From NCBI GenBank assembly GCA_029378245.1, contig JARKIF010000002.1, positions 2,356,001-2,420,000 of the forward strand: DNA of 64,000 nucleotides, in the 5' to 3' direction. The stretch's first letter is position 1. The number at the start of each line of letters is the position of its first letter. The position numbers and the translations under genes are program-made. The notes beneath the pieces are model-generated. The model was not told where the DNA came from. It made no database searches and was given only the letters and a program-made list of their open reading frames with translations. The DNA is from Roridomyces roridus. Lineage: Eukaryota; Basidiomycota; Agaricomycetes; Agaricales; Mycenaceae. Of this stretch, positions 1 to 11,292 are shown one piece after another.

Positions 1-55
1 CAGCATGGGTTATGTCATGTCCGACATTGGTAATCACATTTCTTCCTCATCCACC
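1..55 (+). promoter_or_regulatory. 5' flank of REI1
   Basis: The 55 bases before the chosen REI1 start. An in-frame ATG at 5 and another at 17 could extend the protein by 17 residues, but the ATG at 56 has the better context (ccaccATG) and gives the N-terminus usual for the family. The window edge hides the rest of the promoter. Confidence 0.4.
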
Positions 56-1465
56 ATGTCTTCACCAGAGCTATTCACTTGTCTCTCATGTACAATCGCC
101 TTCCTGTCCGCAGAGGACCAGCGCACCCATTATCGCTCCGACCACCATAGGTACAACATGAAGCGTCGAGTCGCCGGGTTGCCTCCTGTGAGCGCAGAGC
201 TCTTCAACCAAAAGGTCATGGATCGTCGTATGGAGACGGCAGTCATGTCGTCTGCCAAGGGCTCCTTCTGCGAACCCTGCAAGTTCGTTGCATGTTACTT
301 TTTTCCCTTCCTGCACTGATTCCTTCCAGTAAAACTTATACTACTGAAAATGCATATCGCTCCCATATCAACTCGAAGAAACACAAAGAAAACGAGGCCA
401 AAGCACGCATCGCTCCGTCTCCGGTGGTTCCTGACGAAGTGCCTTCCGCTCCTGTGGAAGCACTGGAGGCTGTCCAGGAAGTTCCACCACCAAAGGTGGT
501 TTCGTTGGTCGTAGACGGCGATGCCTCCGACAGCGAAATTGACCAAACCATAGACGAAAAGATCGCTGCCGCACGAGCCCGTCTATCACCTCTCTCCTGC
601 CTCTTTTGCCCGCACACGAGCGCGCTGTTTGAGGATAATCTCACACACATGTCCACCATTCACTCGTTCTTCATCCCGGATGCCGAGTATCTCGTTGATC
701 TCCAAGGCCTGATATCCTACCTCGGCGAGAAAATCGCCGTCGGCAACCTCTGCATCTACTGCAATGGCAAGGGACGCGAGTTTCGCACGCTCGAGGCCAC
801 TCGGAAGCACATGCTCGACAAGAGCCACTGCAAGATTGCTTACGATTCCGAGGACGACCGCCTCGAAATATCCGATTTCTACGACTTTACGAGTTCGTAC
901 CCAGAAGAGACACGCAAAAAGAAAAACAACTCCGAGGACGAGACCGAGGACTGGGAGGATGAGGAGGAGGACGGTGAATCGGCAGACGAGGTGGTAGACG
1001 AGGACGACGAAGATGACTCGGACGAACTCCCCCCCGAGAACGAGATCAGCTATGGTGACTCGAATCTAGAACTTATACTGCCCTCTGGCACGCGCATAGG
1101 GCACCGCAATCTGCGCCGCTACTATCCTCAAACTTTCCCTGGCGCACGCCGGGGCAAGCAGGAGGACCCAGATTCCGGTGCTGCCCTTGTCCGCCGATTG
1201 CTTGCAGACAAGAATTCCGCTTTGGTTCCGCGCAAGGGCGGCTTCGGCGCCTTTGGCGCTGGAACTGATGTGGTCAAAGCCCGCAATCGTGGTGAGGCTC
1301 GAGAAGCTGGCCGGCACGTTCGGGAATTCCGGGATCAGAAGCGACGGGAAGATTTCAAGACGCGCGTCGCCTTTATCAACAACTCACAGAAGCATTTCCG
1401 GGATCCTTGTGAGTTTCTCTTTTCGCATCACACAACGCATCTCATGCCTCTCAGTGTTGCAATAG
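56..1465 (+). CDS. REI1: Cytoplasmic 60S biogenesis factor Rei1 (C2H2 zinc finger)
   Basis: Cytoplasmic maturation factor of the 60S ribosomal subunit; the family acts in recycling of the Arx1/Alb1 export factors. Exons are 56..282, 330..1408 and 1455..1465, giving 438 residues. The first C2H2 finger (LFTCLSC...HYRSDHH) is followed by a second one that is split by intron 1 and restored as CEPC-N-KTYTTENAYRSH...KKH. A third and fourth Cys/His pair (LSCLFCPH; GNLCIYCNGKG...HMLDKSH) and an acidic stretch at about residues 215-260 follow. The last exon is only 11 bp and supplies the family-typical ending RDPLLQ. It is tail-to-tail with RAX2, 85 bp away. All frames are intact. Confidence 0.93.
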
Positions 1466-1550
1466 ATACTTTGTACTTGAGAGATCATTATTCTGGGTAT
1501 ATAAGAACATGCAATGAAATGAAATGCAAAACGAGGGAAGTAGCAGCAAA

Positions 1551-4500
1551 TTAGAATAGATATGCTGCAGGAACAACGCCCTCCTGACCAGTCTGGGGAT
1601 CTCGAGCATACCACCACGCGGGATCTCGGTCGTCCAAGACCTCTACCGCGGAACCTGCAGATATCGGCAGCTCGCCCTCACCCGTGCCGTCGAACGAGTA
1701 TCGTGCTTGAGCTGGCCTGCTCATCTCCTCCGTCATTACCCCACCGATCGCATCTGACGGCGTCTCTGCGCGCATATAGTTGCTGGCATCAGGCGCGAAA
1801 GGATCCTGGTCCGGTGTCGGCGAACCCGTGTCCCGTTGCTTGTCTTCTTTGGAACTGCTGAAGGCAGCAAATGGGCTCGTCCCAATGATCGTTGTCCGCG
1901 TCGCCGCATTGATGTGTTCCAGGAGAGATGAAGGCCGATGATGAGTCGAATCGTCGTCTTCTTCTTCCACCCCATCCAGTTTGTTCAGCTTGTCGTCTCT
2001 GCGAGAGAACAACGTCCACAGAATCCCGATCAAGGCCAAAAGGAAGACCACTCCTGCGGCAATGGCAATCGAGATCAGGATGACAATGCCCGTCGCCAAA
2101 AAGTCTGCAGCAAATGTCAAAGAAAACACAGTCAGTCAGGAAAATAAACGTACGGTGCTGGGTAAAGCTGAAACTGGCGAATGATCGGAAGAGAGAGGAC
2201 ACGGTGCCTGAAGAACCAGTAGAGGAAGTCGACACAATATAGGGGAAGAAGCTCTGCCCGTCAAACAGAGCCGAAGACGCATTGCCGAACGATGGGTCTG
2301 CCAGCGACCCGGATATCATGAGCATTCTATCGGATTGTATTATGCTATTGGCCGAGTGGGTATCTTGTAAAGGGACCATCGTAAGTTGAGCGACGGTTGT
2401 GTTGCTTTCTAGAGTAGAGCCTGCATAGAAAGTTGAGAGCCATATAGTTTGGCAGAGAAACGAGTCTTACTGAGGGCAGTCCATGAGATACCGTTCCAGA
2501 AAGATAGGAACGAGGATGATGCGTCCGTAGACCTGAGGAAGTGTTCAAGACTGGACGAGAAATAAATAATGCACTGACCTGCCGGCGGCAAAGATACTAC
2601 TCGAATTGCCGGCATTGACCTCCACTGCAGTGACGGGACCTGGAAGATCGGATGCCGACCCCAGTGGCACCCAGCTAGCATTAGAAAATGTGAACTGAGC
2701 CACGTTGGCCGGGGTGCTGTCCGACAATGCGATTGAACCGGAGGCAATGAGAAATTCTTGGTTGCTGCCAGCGTAGGCCACTGAAGCAACCTCTCCCTGT
2801 ATCCCGCTGCCCAGGGCATTCCACTGATTGGATGTCGTGTCCAGGCTACAGACGGCGCGGCAGAGCAACGAACCCGCCTGGGCGAAAGTGCCAGCAACGA
2901 TTACAGTGTTGGTTTTGGACGTCGATGCGGTGATGGACCGGACAACGACAGGCGAGCCCGAACTTCCTTGCAATGCTTGGATGTTTGATGTATCCCATTG
3001 CTGGGCAGCCAGGTCGTAGATAGCGAATCCATTGGCGTTCATCCCAGATATAGTGAACTCGCCTCCGACATAGAGAACATCGTCGACAACCAACAGAGTC
3101 CGCACCGTCCCGTTCACTTGTGCACCCTTGAGTGGAATGCTCGTCGCAGTGTCCGGATCGTAGATGGCGACGCCTTGAGCCTCTGCATTGGAACCAGATG
3201 GGAAGAAAGAGAAATTGCCGCCGATAACAGCTAGCTCTGCGGAGGAGGAGCTATTCGTCCAGAAAGCACCGGCGAGAACAGCGGGTGCTGGGGCAGGGAG
3301 AGCCGCAGGGAGAGCTGCGAGCGTGGAGGTTTGTCGAGAGAAAAGGATAGGCAATTTGACGTGCGATAACCAAGTCGAGGCACGGTGGGAATGGGATCTC
3401 TTGCGAGAGCTAGGTGCATTTTGATTGGCCGCGGAAGAGACATCGGCTTCCAGTGCCACACCTAGAGGTGCGACTGACGGGATATCGCCTTTGCTGTTTT
3501 GGAGCATGACCATGCCAGAGGCACCGAATGGCTGAGACGCCTGGACGTTTCCTGCAACGAACTGAGCGTCGTTGGAAGTGCCGTTGACGACCAACGTCAT
3601 GCTGCCAACAACAAAACCTCCGCTGTTGACCCACTGACTCGACGCCACATCCCAGGCCGCAAAACCAGCCGCCTCGGCGCCGGGGGTTCCCGCAGGAGAA
3701 AGCAAACTGGTAAAGTTGCCAGCGACCTGCAGTTGGCCGTCAACGAAACTGAGGCTCGAAACATCGCCATCAACGCCGCCATTAAGCGGTGTCCATTGGT
3801 TCGTTTGTACGTTGTAAGATGCTACACCGCGAAGCTGGCCATTGGATGCTGATTTGGTATTGGTGAACGAGCCTCCCACGAAAAGACTGTCACCGTCGAG
3901 AACAAACGAGGTGACAGGTCCGTTCAGTCCATTGCCTGCCAAAGTCACCAACGCCCCATCCTTGAAGGACACGACATTGTCTGAACCGGAGGCACCGCCG
4001 GAAGAGAGACTAAAGTCTCCGCCGAGGAAGATGACAGAAGAAGGATGGTGGGCAACTGCAGCGACGGCGGTGGTCGATGAAGATGTGAGAGAGCTTCCTC
4101 CGACAGCAGTGAACAAATCGAGTCCAATGGCATCCAACGCAGTTTCGGTGGTGTTTGCGAGGGTCGCTGTGCCGTCGATATTTGCCGTAGCGGCCAGAGG
4201 CCACTCGAAGAATCCAAAACTGTTGCGAGTCGCACTGGTGCCGTTGCTCGATGAGCCATTTGTTGACCCACCAGTAGTCGCGTTAACCGAGTTGAGGACC
4301 AACTGAATCCGGTCGGCAACCAATTCCCACTTGCCGTTTTGACCAGTACCTGCAGGATCGTCTGCCAAGGACATTGTCACCGTCGTGAGGAAGTCGGGTG
4401 ATGTTGGCAAAATTGGACCCTGGTAAATCACAGTGCTCGAGTCGTCTGTGTTTTGCTGCGTGACGTTGGTGACCCACGGATCGAGCTTGTCACCGGGGAA

Positions 4501-6006
4501 TACGGTGACCTTGACAGAGGTTCGAAGGGCGCAGTCTTGCAGTTGCGTGCAGCCTGGAATGAGGATATTCATGGTGTAATCTCCGGACGCCGAGACGTAA
4601 GGGTTCCATGTAAATGTAGGAGCCTTGCCCGAAGGAGTTCCTACATCGACGGACGACGTCAGCACCTTGACCTGAGTACCGGGAATGTCGGTGAATACGT
4701 CCTTCTCGACCCAAGTGCCGGTGAGACTCGTGTTGGATGGAACAAATGAGAAACACGAAGGGCCGTTCTGACTGCGGACCGAGGACGCAAAGGCACCGGA
4801 GGAGAGGAGCTGAAGAATATGCAGTCCAGGGCCGGCTCCCGTAAACTCGGTGAGCTGAATCTGCACGCCCGTGATTGACTGAGATCCACTCCTGAACAAA
4901 AAGTCCTGGTACAGGATAGAGGGGTCGGTGAGGAGAGGGCACGGATTCGAGCACGTCTCGTTCTGATTTGTGGTAGGATCGAAATAGGACAATGTTTGAA
5001 CGGTATTGTCTGGGATGGTCGTCACACTAGCAAGCAAGTTGTAAGAAAGCGGGAAAATGCAGCACAAAAAAAAAAGCACGAACACAAAACCAGTTGTGCC
5101 GTGGTTCGGCTGGAATGTGTTGCCGAGACGAACACCACTGACGGTCATGAAGGTGAATGGTCTGACCGTGAGTTCAGCGGTGTTGGCATTGGCACCAAGC
5201 CAGGTGTTCCCTGCGCCGTCTGGTCCTGCAGGACAGAGGATGTTGGATGCGTTGCTGAACCCAGCGTCGGTGGACGAAGGCGAGCCTGTAATGGCCGACG
5301 CGGGGATGGGAACGGGCACGAGGGAAGACGTGAAAGGCGTGGCTCCAGCGGAGAAGGGCACATTGGGGTTATTTGTGTCGTTGAGAACGGTAGAGCCATT
5401 CCCGACAAAGGAGGTGATAAAGGAGCCTGCGAAGAACAGACTACTGTCGGAAGAGTTTGTAGTGATGGACAAAACTTTGCCCTCTGCGCCAGCGAGCCCT
5501 TTGAAGGGCGGTGCGGACCAAGAGGACGCCTTGGGATCCCAAATGGCAACGGATGTACCCGGCGATGTGAAGCTGCCTCCCACCCACAGCTTTGTGTTCT
5601 TCGTGTCGCAATACACGGCATCGACCTCGCCATTAGGGCCGTTTGTGCCCAGGGCGGCGAAGGCCCCGGAAGATGGAGTGTACGAAGCGATGTTTGAGGC
5701 AGGGGTTCCTGCGATGGACGAAAAGGACCCGGCAAAGTAAAAGACATCGCTCAGGGAACAGCCAGCAGATATGCGGCCGCCCGAGTTGGACGAGGCGAGG
5801 CGTTGGAGGGAGCCATTGCTGGCGCGGACAAAAAGAGACGAGGTAGTTGGGTCGAAAGCAGCGGTCGCGTTGCTGAACAAGTCGAGACCTGCAAACGCGC
5901 CGGCAATGCCGACTTTTCCCATTCTATCAAAGTCGACGAGGGGTAGAGAGGCATCGACGAGGGAGAGGAAGAGAAAGAGCGGGAAGACCATGGTCAAAAC
6001 CATCAT
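1551..6006 (-). CDS. RAX2: Rax2-type cell polarity protein with C-terminal SH3 domain
   Basis: Large type I membrane protein of the Rax2 (cortical marker of cell polarity) family. Exons on the minus strand are 5084..6006, 2579..5026, 2471..2532, 2154..2420 and 1551..2104, about 1417 residues. It starts with a signal peptide (MMVLTMVFPLFLFLSLVDAS), then a long Ser/Thr/Gly-rich, N-glycosylation-rich ectodomain with kelch-like repeats (VGGSFT, AGNFTS, VGGEFT). A single membrane span of the form GIVILISIAIAAG lies near residue 1240. The roughly 170-residue cytosolic tail ends in an SH3-like fold: ARYSFDG...ELPISAG...WWYARD...GVVPAAYLF. The ATG at 6006 is chosen because the open frame above it lacks an ATG. 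Intron 5027..5083 has no stop and is a multiple of three, so it could be missed. Confidence 0.9.
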
Positions 6007-6070
6007 CGCGCCGTGGGCGTCAAGGGCAACTCTCAACGAAATCAAATTGACCACGTGAAACCTCTAACTA

Positions 6071-6647
6071 TTATTCTACCTTGGGAAGCTCTCGCTGGTA
6101 CTTGCCCGCCCCAGGGCCCCAGTTAACCGCCAGCCCCACCGCGTTTCCGTATGGCGAAACATTGGCGAAATCCCTGTAATCCACTTAGTATACAGATCAA
6201 TCTTTTCCACTGGATGCGACGCACTCTGGATTCCGGGCACGGTAGATGGGAGGGCGTTTGGCGGACCGCACGAGCTGTCTCTCCTCCGCCAGGGCAGTCT
6301 CTTTGGCGGCACGGGTCAACGCGATATCTGCCCAACTACTCTGCGTTGCCGTCACGCTTGGTAGCCAGGGTCGGTCGTTCTCCGCAGGTGCCCCGAGATA
6401 CTCATAGAACAAGGTGCCGCCGATGATGCAAAAAAGAGTGTTGCGCCAGATGGGAGCGCCAAAGCCTGCAGACGCGGGGTAAGAACGAGGATGATATACA
6501 CCTAAGCCACTGACCTTCTTTCGGGTAAACAATGTCGTCCTGCTCGTGGTGATGGTGGTCATCGTGGGTGTGGGCGGTCGACGATGCAGACCTGCGAGCA
6601 ACGAGGGGTGCAGAGCGGCGGGCAAGGCCAGTGGTTGCCCGAAGCAT
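6071..6647 (-). CDS. Small mitochondrial membrane protein, probable complex I accessory subunit
   Basis: Exons 6515..6647, 6225..6465 and 6071..6173 give 158 residues. The N-terminus (MLRATTGLARRSAPLVARR) is a good mitochondrial presequence and is followed by a His-rich segment (AHTHDDHHHHEQ). A single hydrophobic span (RNTLFCIIGGTLFYEYLG) lies near residue 60, then a soluble tail with RPPIYRARNPEDFANVSP. The size, presequence, His-rich region and single span resemble fungal accessory subunits of NADH:ubiquinone oxidoreductase, in particular the 17.8-kDa type. That assignment is inference from general shape; the gene model itself is firmer because both introns restore phase. It diverges from the RPEL gene across 131 bp. 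Confidence 0.6.
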
Positions 6648-6778
6648 CTCGAGATAATGATGATGGCTACGATTTGATCACCAATTCTATCACAACGACC
6701 ACTACAGTGGGTTGTGCTACTTGAAGACAAAGTTCACCCTCAACCATCCTGCAGCCGCCCACCCTCGAAGAAACGACT
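6648..6778. promoter_or_regulatory. Divergent promoter, complex I-like gene / RPEL gene
   Basis: 131 bp separate the two start codons. The right-hand part carries the first copy of a local imperfect duplication whose second copy lies in intron 1 and exon 2 of the RPEL gene. Confidence 0.5.
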
Positions 6779-6841
6779 ATGTGTGAGTTGTGCTACTTGA
6801 CTTTCTCTGTCGACCTCAACCATATAGCTGCCCACCCTCGC
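6711..6841. repeat. Local imperfect duplication across the start of the RPEL gene
   Basis: The block beginning gttgtgctacttga at about 6711 recurs at about 6787, 76 bp later. Both copies also share cctcaaccat and gcccaccctcg in the same order, while the spacer between these blocks has diverged. The second copy spans the first intron and the start of exon 2 of the RPEL gene. Confidence 0.6.
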
Positions 6842-7279
6842 CAATCCTCCCTCGACGAAACCTCCCAACAGCTCGAAAGCAAGTTGGCCCAGAGACCCGA
6901 CAAGGTATAGTCTCTCTCTTACAAACCCTCGACGCTCAACGTCCGCGCGACAAGGCCGCCCTCGTCGATCGGAACATTCTCAAAGGTCTAAACGCGACTG
7001 TATGCACTCTCCTCGGTTAATCGAGTATGTAGACGACAAAGGGCTCGCTCCAGCTCTCATTGCCGCCAAGGAAAAGCTTCAGCGTTCCCAGCTCGAGGTA
7101 TGAGTTTGTATAACCCAGCGCCTTGGCGGCCCCTAAGTCACTCCAAGGACCAACTTTCCAACGCCATGAGCAAGCGCCCCACTCGGGAGGAGCTGGAGAA
7201 GAACGGTATATTGAAGGAAGAAGGCGCGTCCCATTTCCTCGGATCGCCGCATTTCGTTGAGGAACTGTTGTTGCCATAG
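6779..7279 (+). CDS. RPEL-repeat protein
   Basis: A 102-residue protein with RPEL motifs, a short module known in animals to bind monomeric actin. Exons are 6779..6782, 6828..6904, 6955..6985, 7033..7097 and 7148..7279. The motif cores read LESKLAQRPDK-AALVDRNILK and DQLSNAMSKRPTREELEKNG, linked by a helix (GLAPALIAAKEKLQRSQL). Exon 1 is only ATGT, followed by a perfect GTGAGT donor; splicing gives MSAHPRQSSLDETSQQ. Reading straight through would give a Cys-rich start that does not fit the family. The fungal function is unknown to me. Confidence is good for the repeats and moderate for the tiny first exon. Confidence 0.75.
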
Positions 7280-7354
7280 AACCCGCCACCTCCGCTTGAT
7301 TCTTCTGTTGAATAGCAAACCGTGTATTCTATGTGTCCCTGTACTTTTGTGAAC

Positions 7355-8005
7355 TCAATCCTCCCGTGTTGTCCTCGTCCCCGTCCTCATTCGGTCGCGC
7401 ATCTGCGACGCAGCTCGCATTGTTCCTGCTCGGCCAACCCAGCCCCGCTGTCTGAGCCATCCGACCAACGACGGCGTCAGGTAGGCGGTCAGGCCGACGC
7501 GCACGGGAAGGAAAAAGACTTTGTGGACGGTGTAGGCCAGGAGCAGCATCGCATACAAGCCCTCTTGGCCGCGGTTGGCGGGAGCAGGATCGAGTTCATC
7601 CAATCCTGGCTCTGGTGGTTTGGAGCCAAGCATTCCGAGGGCGAACTGTTTGGCAGAAGACGACAGGCGCTCGACGTACTCGGCGCCGATGACGTTTATG
7701 AGGCCAAAAGCAACGCCAAAGTCGAGGACGGACAGCACACAGTACATGCCAAGCGCATACCAGCCATACGTCTTGAACAGATGTTTCAGACGCTCGTATC
7801 TGCTCGCGTCTGGCGGCAGTGAGGAGGCCGAGTCTGGCGGAGGCGATGCCGTGAGCCGTGCAGGAAAATGGGTGAAGAGGCGTGAGCGGGAGGCTCTCGG
7901 GGCATTTGTGAGAGGCAACTGAGTCGGATGCAGAGGGCGGAAGGTAGGGAGAAGGGACTGGCCACGCAGCAGCGGCATTCTTGCGAGGAAGCGTCTGACG
8001 ATCAT
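7355..8005 (-). CDS. Mitochondrial DUF1279 (FAM210-like) protein
   Basis: An intronless gene of 216 residues. The start MIVRRFLARMPLLRGQ gives an Arg-rich mitochondrial presequence. The DUF1279 core begins near residue 75 (RYERLKHLFKTYGWYALGMY) and holds two hydrophobic segments, CVLSVLDFGVAFGLINVIGA and GLYAMLLLAYTVHKVFFLPV, then a basic tail. FAM210 proteins are inner mitochondrial membrane proteins linked to mitochondrial translation and cristae in animals; the fungal role is less clear. It lies head to head with SPE2, with only 43 bp between the two start codons. Confidence 0.85.
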   Translation of the reverse strand: MIVRRFLARMPLLRGQSLLPTFRPLHPTQLPLTNAPRASRSRLFTHFPARLTASPPPDSASSLPPDASRYERLKHLFKTYGWYALGMYCVLSVLDFGVAFGLINVIGAEYVERLSSSAKQFALGMLGSKPPEPGLDELDPAPANRGQEGLYAMLLLAYTVHKVFFLPVRVGLTAYLTPSLVGWLRQRGWVGRAGTMRAASQMRDRMRTGTRTTRED

Positions 8006-8048
8006 AGTCGCAAAGAGAGAAAATTTGAAATTTGTTTTGCTCTGCGCC
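8006..8048. promoter_or_regulatory. 43-bp divergent start region, FAM210-like gene / SPE2
   Basis: Only 43 bp lie between the opposing ATG codons at 8005 and 8049. It is A-rich (caaagagagaaaatttgaaa). Core promoter elements must sit here or inside the opposing genes. Confidence 0.6.
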
Positions 8049-9285
8049 ATGACATCTGACCTCGGTGCTCCCTTCGAAGGTCCCGAGAAATTGCTGGAAA
8101 TATGGTTCGCTCCGTCCCCTGCAGATGCGGAGGATGGAAATTCTGGCCTACGGAAGATCGCGCCGTCTGTCTGGGAGGAAATGCTCGACATCGTCAAATG
8201 CAAAGTGCTCAGTGTCGTGCGTGGAGATGAGATGGATGCCTACCTCTTGAGGTCCGCGTTCGCCCCCTCCCTCCAAACTGCCCTGCCTCTCACCATCTGC
8301 ATCTGTGCACAGTGAATCGTCCTTTTTCGTGTCCCCCTACCGTCTCATTCTCAAGACGTGCGGAACAACTCTCAATCTCTTGGGCCTTCCGCGCATTCTC
8401 GAGATCGCAGCTACACAGGCAAACCTGCCTACAGTTCATCGCTGCTTCTACTCGCGAAAATCATTCATGTTTCCCGAGCGACAGCTCGGGCCACATCGCG
8501 ATTGGAAGGATGAAGTCGAGTTTCTAGATAACATCTTTCCAAACGGTGCAGCGTACACCGTCGGAAAGGTCAACGGGGACCATTGGCTTCTCTACATGAC
8601 TGGCCCGCTTGACTCGGAGCCCGTCCCCGACTCCCCCCTTCTCTCCACCACGAGCAGGCATTCGTTGCCTGATTACACAGTCGAAATCCTGATGAGTGAC
8701 CTTTCACCCGGTGCACGGCAGCCCTTCTTCGCCGTGGATGGTTCAGCCGACAACCCGTCTGATAGCGGCCAAACCCTGTCCGCTTCTATTGGTATTGCCG
8801 ACATCTTCCCCTCCCACTTGACGACTTTGGATGCGTATTCCTTCTCCCCCTGCGGTTATTCCGCGAACGCGCTCATCAAATGGGGAGACGGGGAAGGCTA
8901 CTACACCATCCATGTAACCCCAGAAGAGGGTTGGTCGTACGCCAGTTTCGAGTGCAACGTCCCCCTTCCCCCTGCACGCAGCTCTCCCCAGCATCCCGAT
9001 TCCATCCCCGACCTTTTATGCCTCATTCGACGCGTAGTTGCCATATTCCAACCCGGTCGGCTCAGCCTCACCATGTTCATCTCCAGTGAAGACAACGAGA
9101 ACGACGAGGGTGAAAGTGCTGTTGAAGCCGCCCAGCGTGCCTTTAAAGCCGCCCTCGTTGCTCCGCTGTCCGACGACAGCCCATCCGCAGTCCCCGGCAC
9201 ACGAGAATACAAGCGCACGGATAAAATCAACTACGAATTCAGGGGTTATGATCTGGCATTCGCCAGTTTCGAGTTGAAGCGATGA
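8049..9285 (+). CDS. SPE2: S-adenosylmethionine decarboxylase proenzyme
   Basis: Makes decarboxylated AdoMet, the aminopropyl donor for spermidine and spermine. Exons 8049..8251 and 8313..9285 give 391 residues. The N-terminus has the family motif APFEGPEKLLEIWF. The autocatalytic site reads LLSESSFFVSPYRLILKTCG; cleavage between Glu and Ser converts that Ser to the pyruvoyl cofactor and yields beta and alpha chains. The only intron splits the Ser codon just before this Glu-Ser pair. The alpha chain has the expected HRCFYSRKSFMFP and GAAYTVGK segments and ends FASFELKR. It is complete and in frame, and transcribed away from the FAM210-like gene. Confidence 0.96.
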
Positions 9286-9710
9286 CTTGTAGATGGAAAG
9301 AGCCGAGGCCCTCGTCTCCAGCTAGTTCATATGTGTATACGAAGGACCAAACCTATTCTTTCGTCACGGCGCGACCATCACCGCTCAAAGATATCGAATC
9401 ACCTTCGACGCATGGATTCATCGTGTCCCCGGTCACTTTAGTGCTGCCTCGTTCCCGCATAAGCGAGGGTTCTGCATCTTGAGCGTCTAATTCTTGTCAC
9501 CGAAGACTGACATACTTGATATACCAACTGATACGCCACTGACTGAGTCCTTCCCTCTAGTAGATCGAACACCGCGCTCCATGTGATTCCTTGGTCTCCG
9601 TGAGTTCTCTGTCACTCTTCCCTGGTTACAACTTACATCAGCTTCAGATTTTCCGACTGGTCAAAGAACGGTACAAGTTTCGAGTATGCTGCCACTTGCC
9701 CCTCTCTTCG
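9286..9710 (+). other. Intergenic stretch between SPE2 and the PP2C gene
   Basis: 425 bp without a supportable gene: the SPE2 3' UTR followed by the 5' region of the PP2C gene. An extra 5' exon of the phosphatase could lie here (an intron-like gtgagttc...cttcag is visible at about 9600-9650), but I cannot prove it. Confidence 0.4.
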
Positions 9711-11279
9711 ATGCATCCCGTCATCTCTCTACCTGCTGCGAGCTCATCAGAACATCTCCTTGCTCTCGATGAAGTGAGCCATTTTTCAAAGACGGACATG
9801 GGCCAACCGGGAGCAGGACCATGGACATTTCGCATTCTCCCTGAACCCTTCCTTTCGGCAGAGTTAGAACGCGTCGCTTGTCCGAAGTCGAGCCGCAAAG
9901 TTGACAGCTTGACTTTCCAACCGTGTTCGCCATACGTACATCGAAATCAGGACCGCCTGGTCGTGGAAGAATGGTCATTTCCTGGTGGAACCTGGCAGTT
10001 TAACAGTGTTCTTGACGGTAACCACTTGAAAGTCTGTTTGGAAATCTTGGCTCTGAATATTTTGCAGGTCACGTAAACCATTACACCGTTGATTATGTTG
10101 CCCAATCCCTCCCGAAAAAAATCAAGGAGAGCCTCAGCGCCGCTCTTCGAGAATCAGGCAGCCGCCAGATACCACCCAGTCGCGTTACCCAGATCCTACG
10201 GGATACTGTGGTCCAACTCGATAATTCCATCTCGGCCAATTTACTGGATATTTTCCCTCGAGATCTGAGACGCCTAGGTAAATTGACGGATAGAGATGTG
10301 CAAAGCGCATTTCAGCAGGACAGTACTGGACGCAACCGCGCTGCGGCCGCTCGTTGCTTGGGTGGAACAACTCTCGTTCTAAGGTACAAGACATCTTTAC
10401 GGGCCTTCTTCGTTTGATCACGGTCCTCTAGTCTCACGGATCCCAATGAAAGAAATGTGTGGGTCGCGAATCTCGGTGGTGCGTCGCACCTTCTTGATTT
10501 GAGCGTTGCATAACATTGTTTTCAAAGACTGCCATGCAGGTCGATAGCCGCCATCCCCGTTTTTCGCATCTAACCTTGATTTCAGTAATGGGTCTCCGGC
10601 ATCGCAACGGAGGATGGTCGGGGACGTTGATAAATCAGCTCCATGCAGGCCATAATCCGCGAGAAGTTCAACGGATAAGAGCAGAACACGGCAGAGAAGC
10701 TGACTGTGTCACAAATGGGCGAGTTTTGGGTTTTTTGGAACCTACGAGAGGTGGGTTTCCATTTCCGAGAGACCCGTCTGACATCATGTAGCTATGGGAG
10801 ATGCGTGGCTCAAGCTACCTTCTCTCTACACCTCACGCATTTTTTCTAACCTGGACCAGGATTGGATATCACAAGAAAATCTCAGAAGATGCGCAGCTCG
10901 GATATCCACGGTTGGTCTGTTCGTGTTCATTCGGCGCTGACTTGACTGACTTGCCCAGCCGCCTTATGTATCCAACATTCCAGACGTTTTCCATCGTGAA
11001 ATGATCCCCAACCGCCCTTGGTTCTTGATACTGTCTTCAGATGGTCTATCTTCAACGGAAATCTACACAGGCATGGACAACATGGTCAGGGCATGGACGC
11101 AGTGTGTCGGTCACACACTCGACGCACGGCCGCCTACCGTGTATGCAGCGCTATCCCTCCTCAGGGCAGCTATCGGGGGACAAGATGAGCGAAAAGTATC
11201 GCGAAATCTGACAGTAGAGATGGAGGAACGATGGATGGATGATATCAGCATTTTGATCCAGCGCTCTTTTCACCATTGA
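9711..11279 (+). CDS. PP2C-family (PPM) Ser/Thr phosphatase
   Basis: Metal-dependent phosphatase fold, about 428 residues, in seven exons: 9711..10017, 10068..10383, 10432..10478, 10528..10539, 10586..10750, 10792..10910 and 10959..11279. PP2C motifs appear in order: NQDRLVVEEW, FNSVLDGHVNHYT (usual DGHxG), WVANLGDCHAVMG, LEPTRAMGDAWLK, LILSSDGLSSTE and WMDDISILIQ. The metal-binding Asp residues are therefore present, although the Gly after DGH is replaced. Exon 4 is a 12-bp microexon that encodes the DCHA of the third motif. The substrate is unknown; it resembles fungal mitochondrial or uncharacterised PP2Cs. The start at 9711 is the first in-frame ATG and is the least certain boundary. Confidence 0.85.
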
Positions 11280-11292
11280 ATCGATGTGTTGT

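Noticed and set aside
5145..5747. Long open frame opposite RAX2
   Set aside because: It is the shadow of a Ser/Thr/Gly-rich coding strand with biased codons; its product is low-complexity and resembles no protein.
7322..7822. Plus-strand 166-codon frame opposite the FAM210-like gene
   Set aside because: It overlaps the DUF1279 gene completely, has a Cys/Pro/Ser-biased composition and crosses no splice signals.
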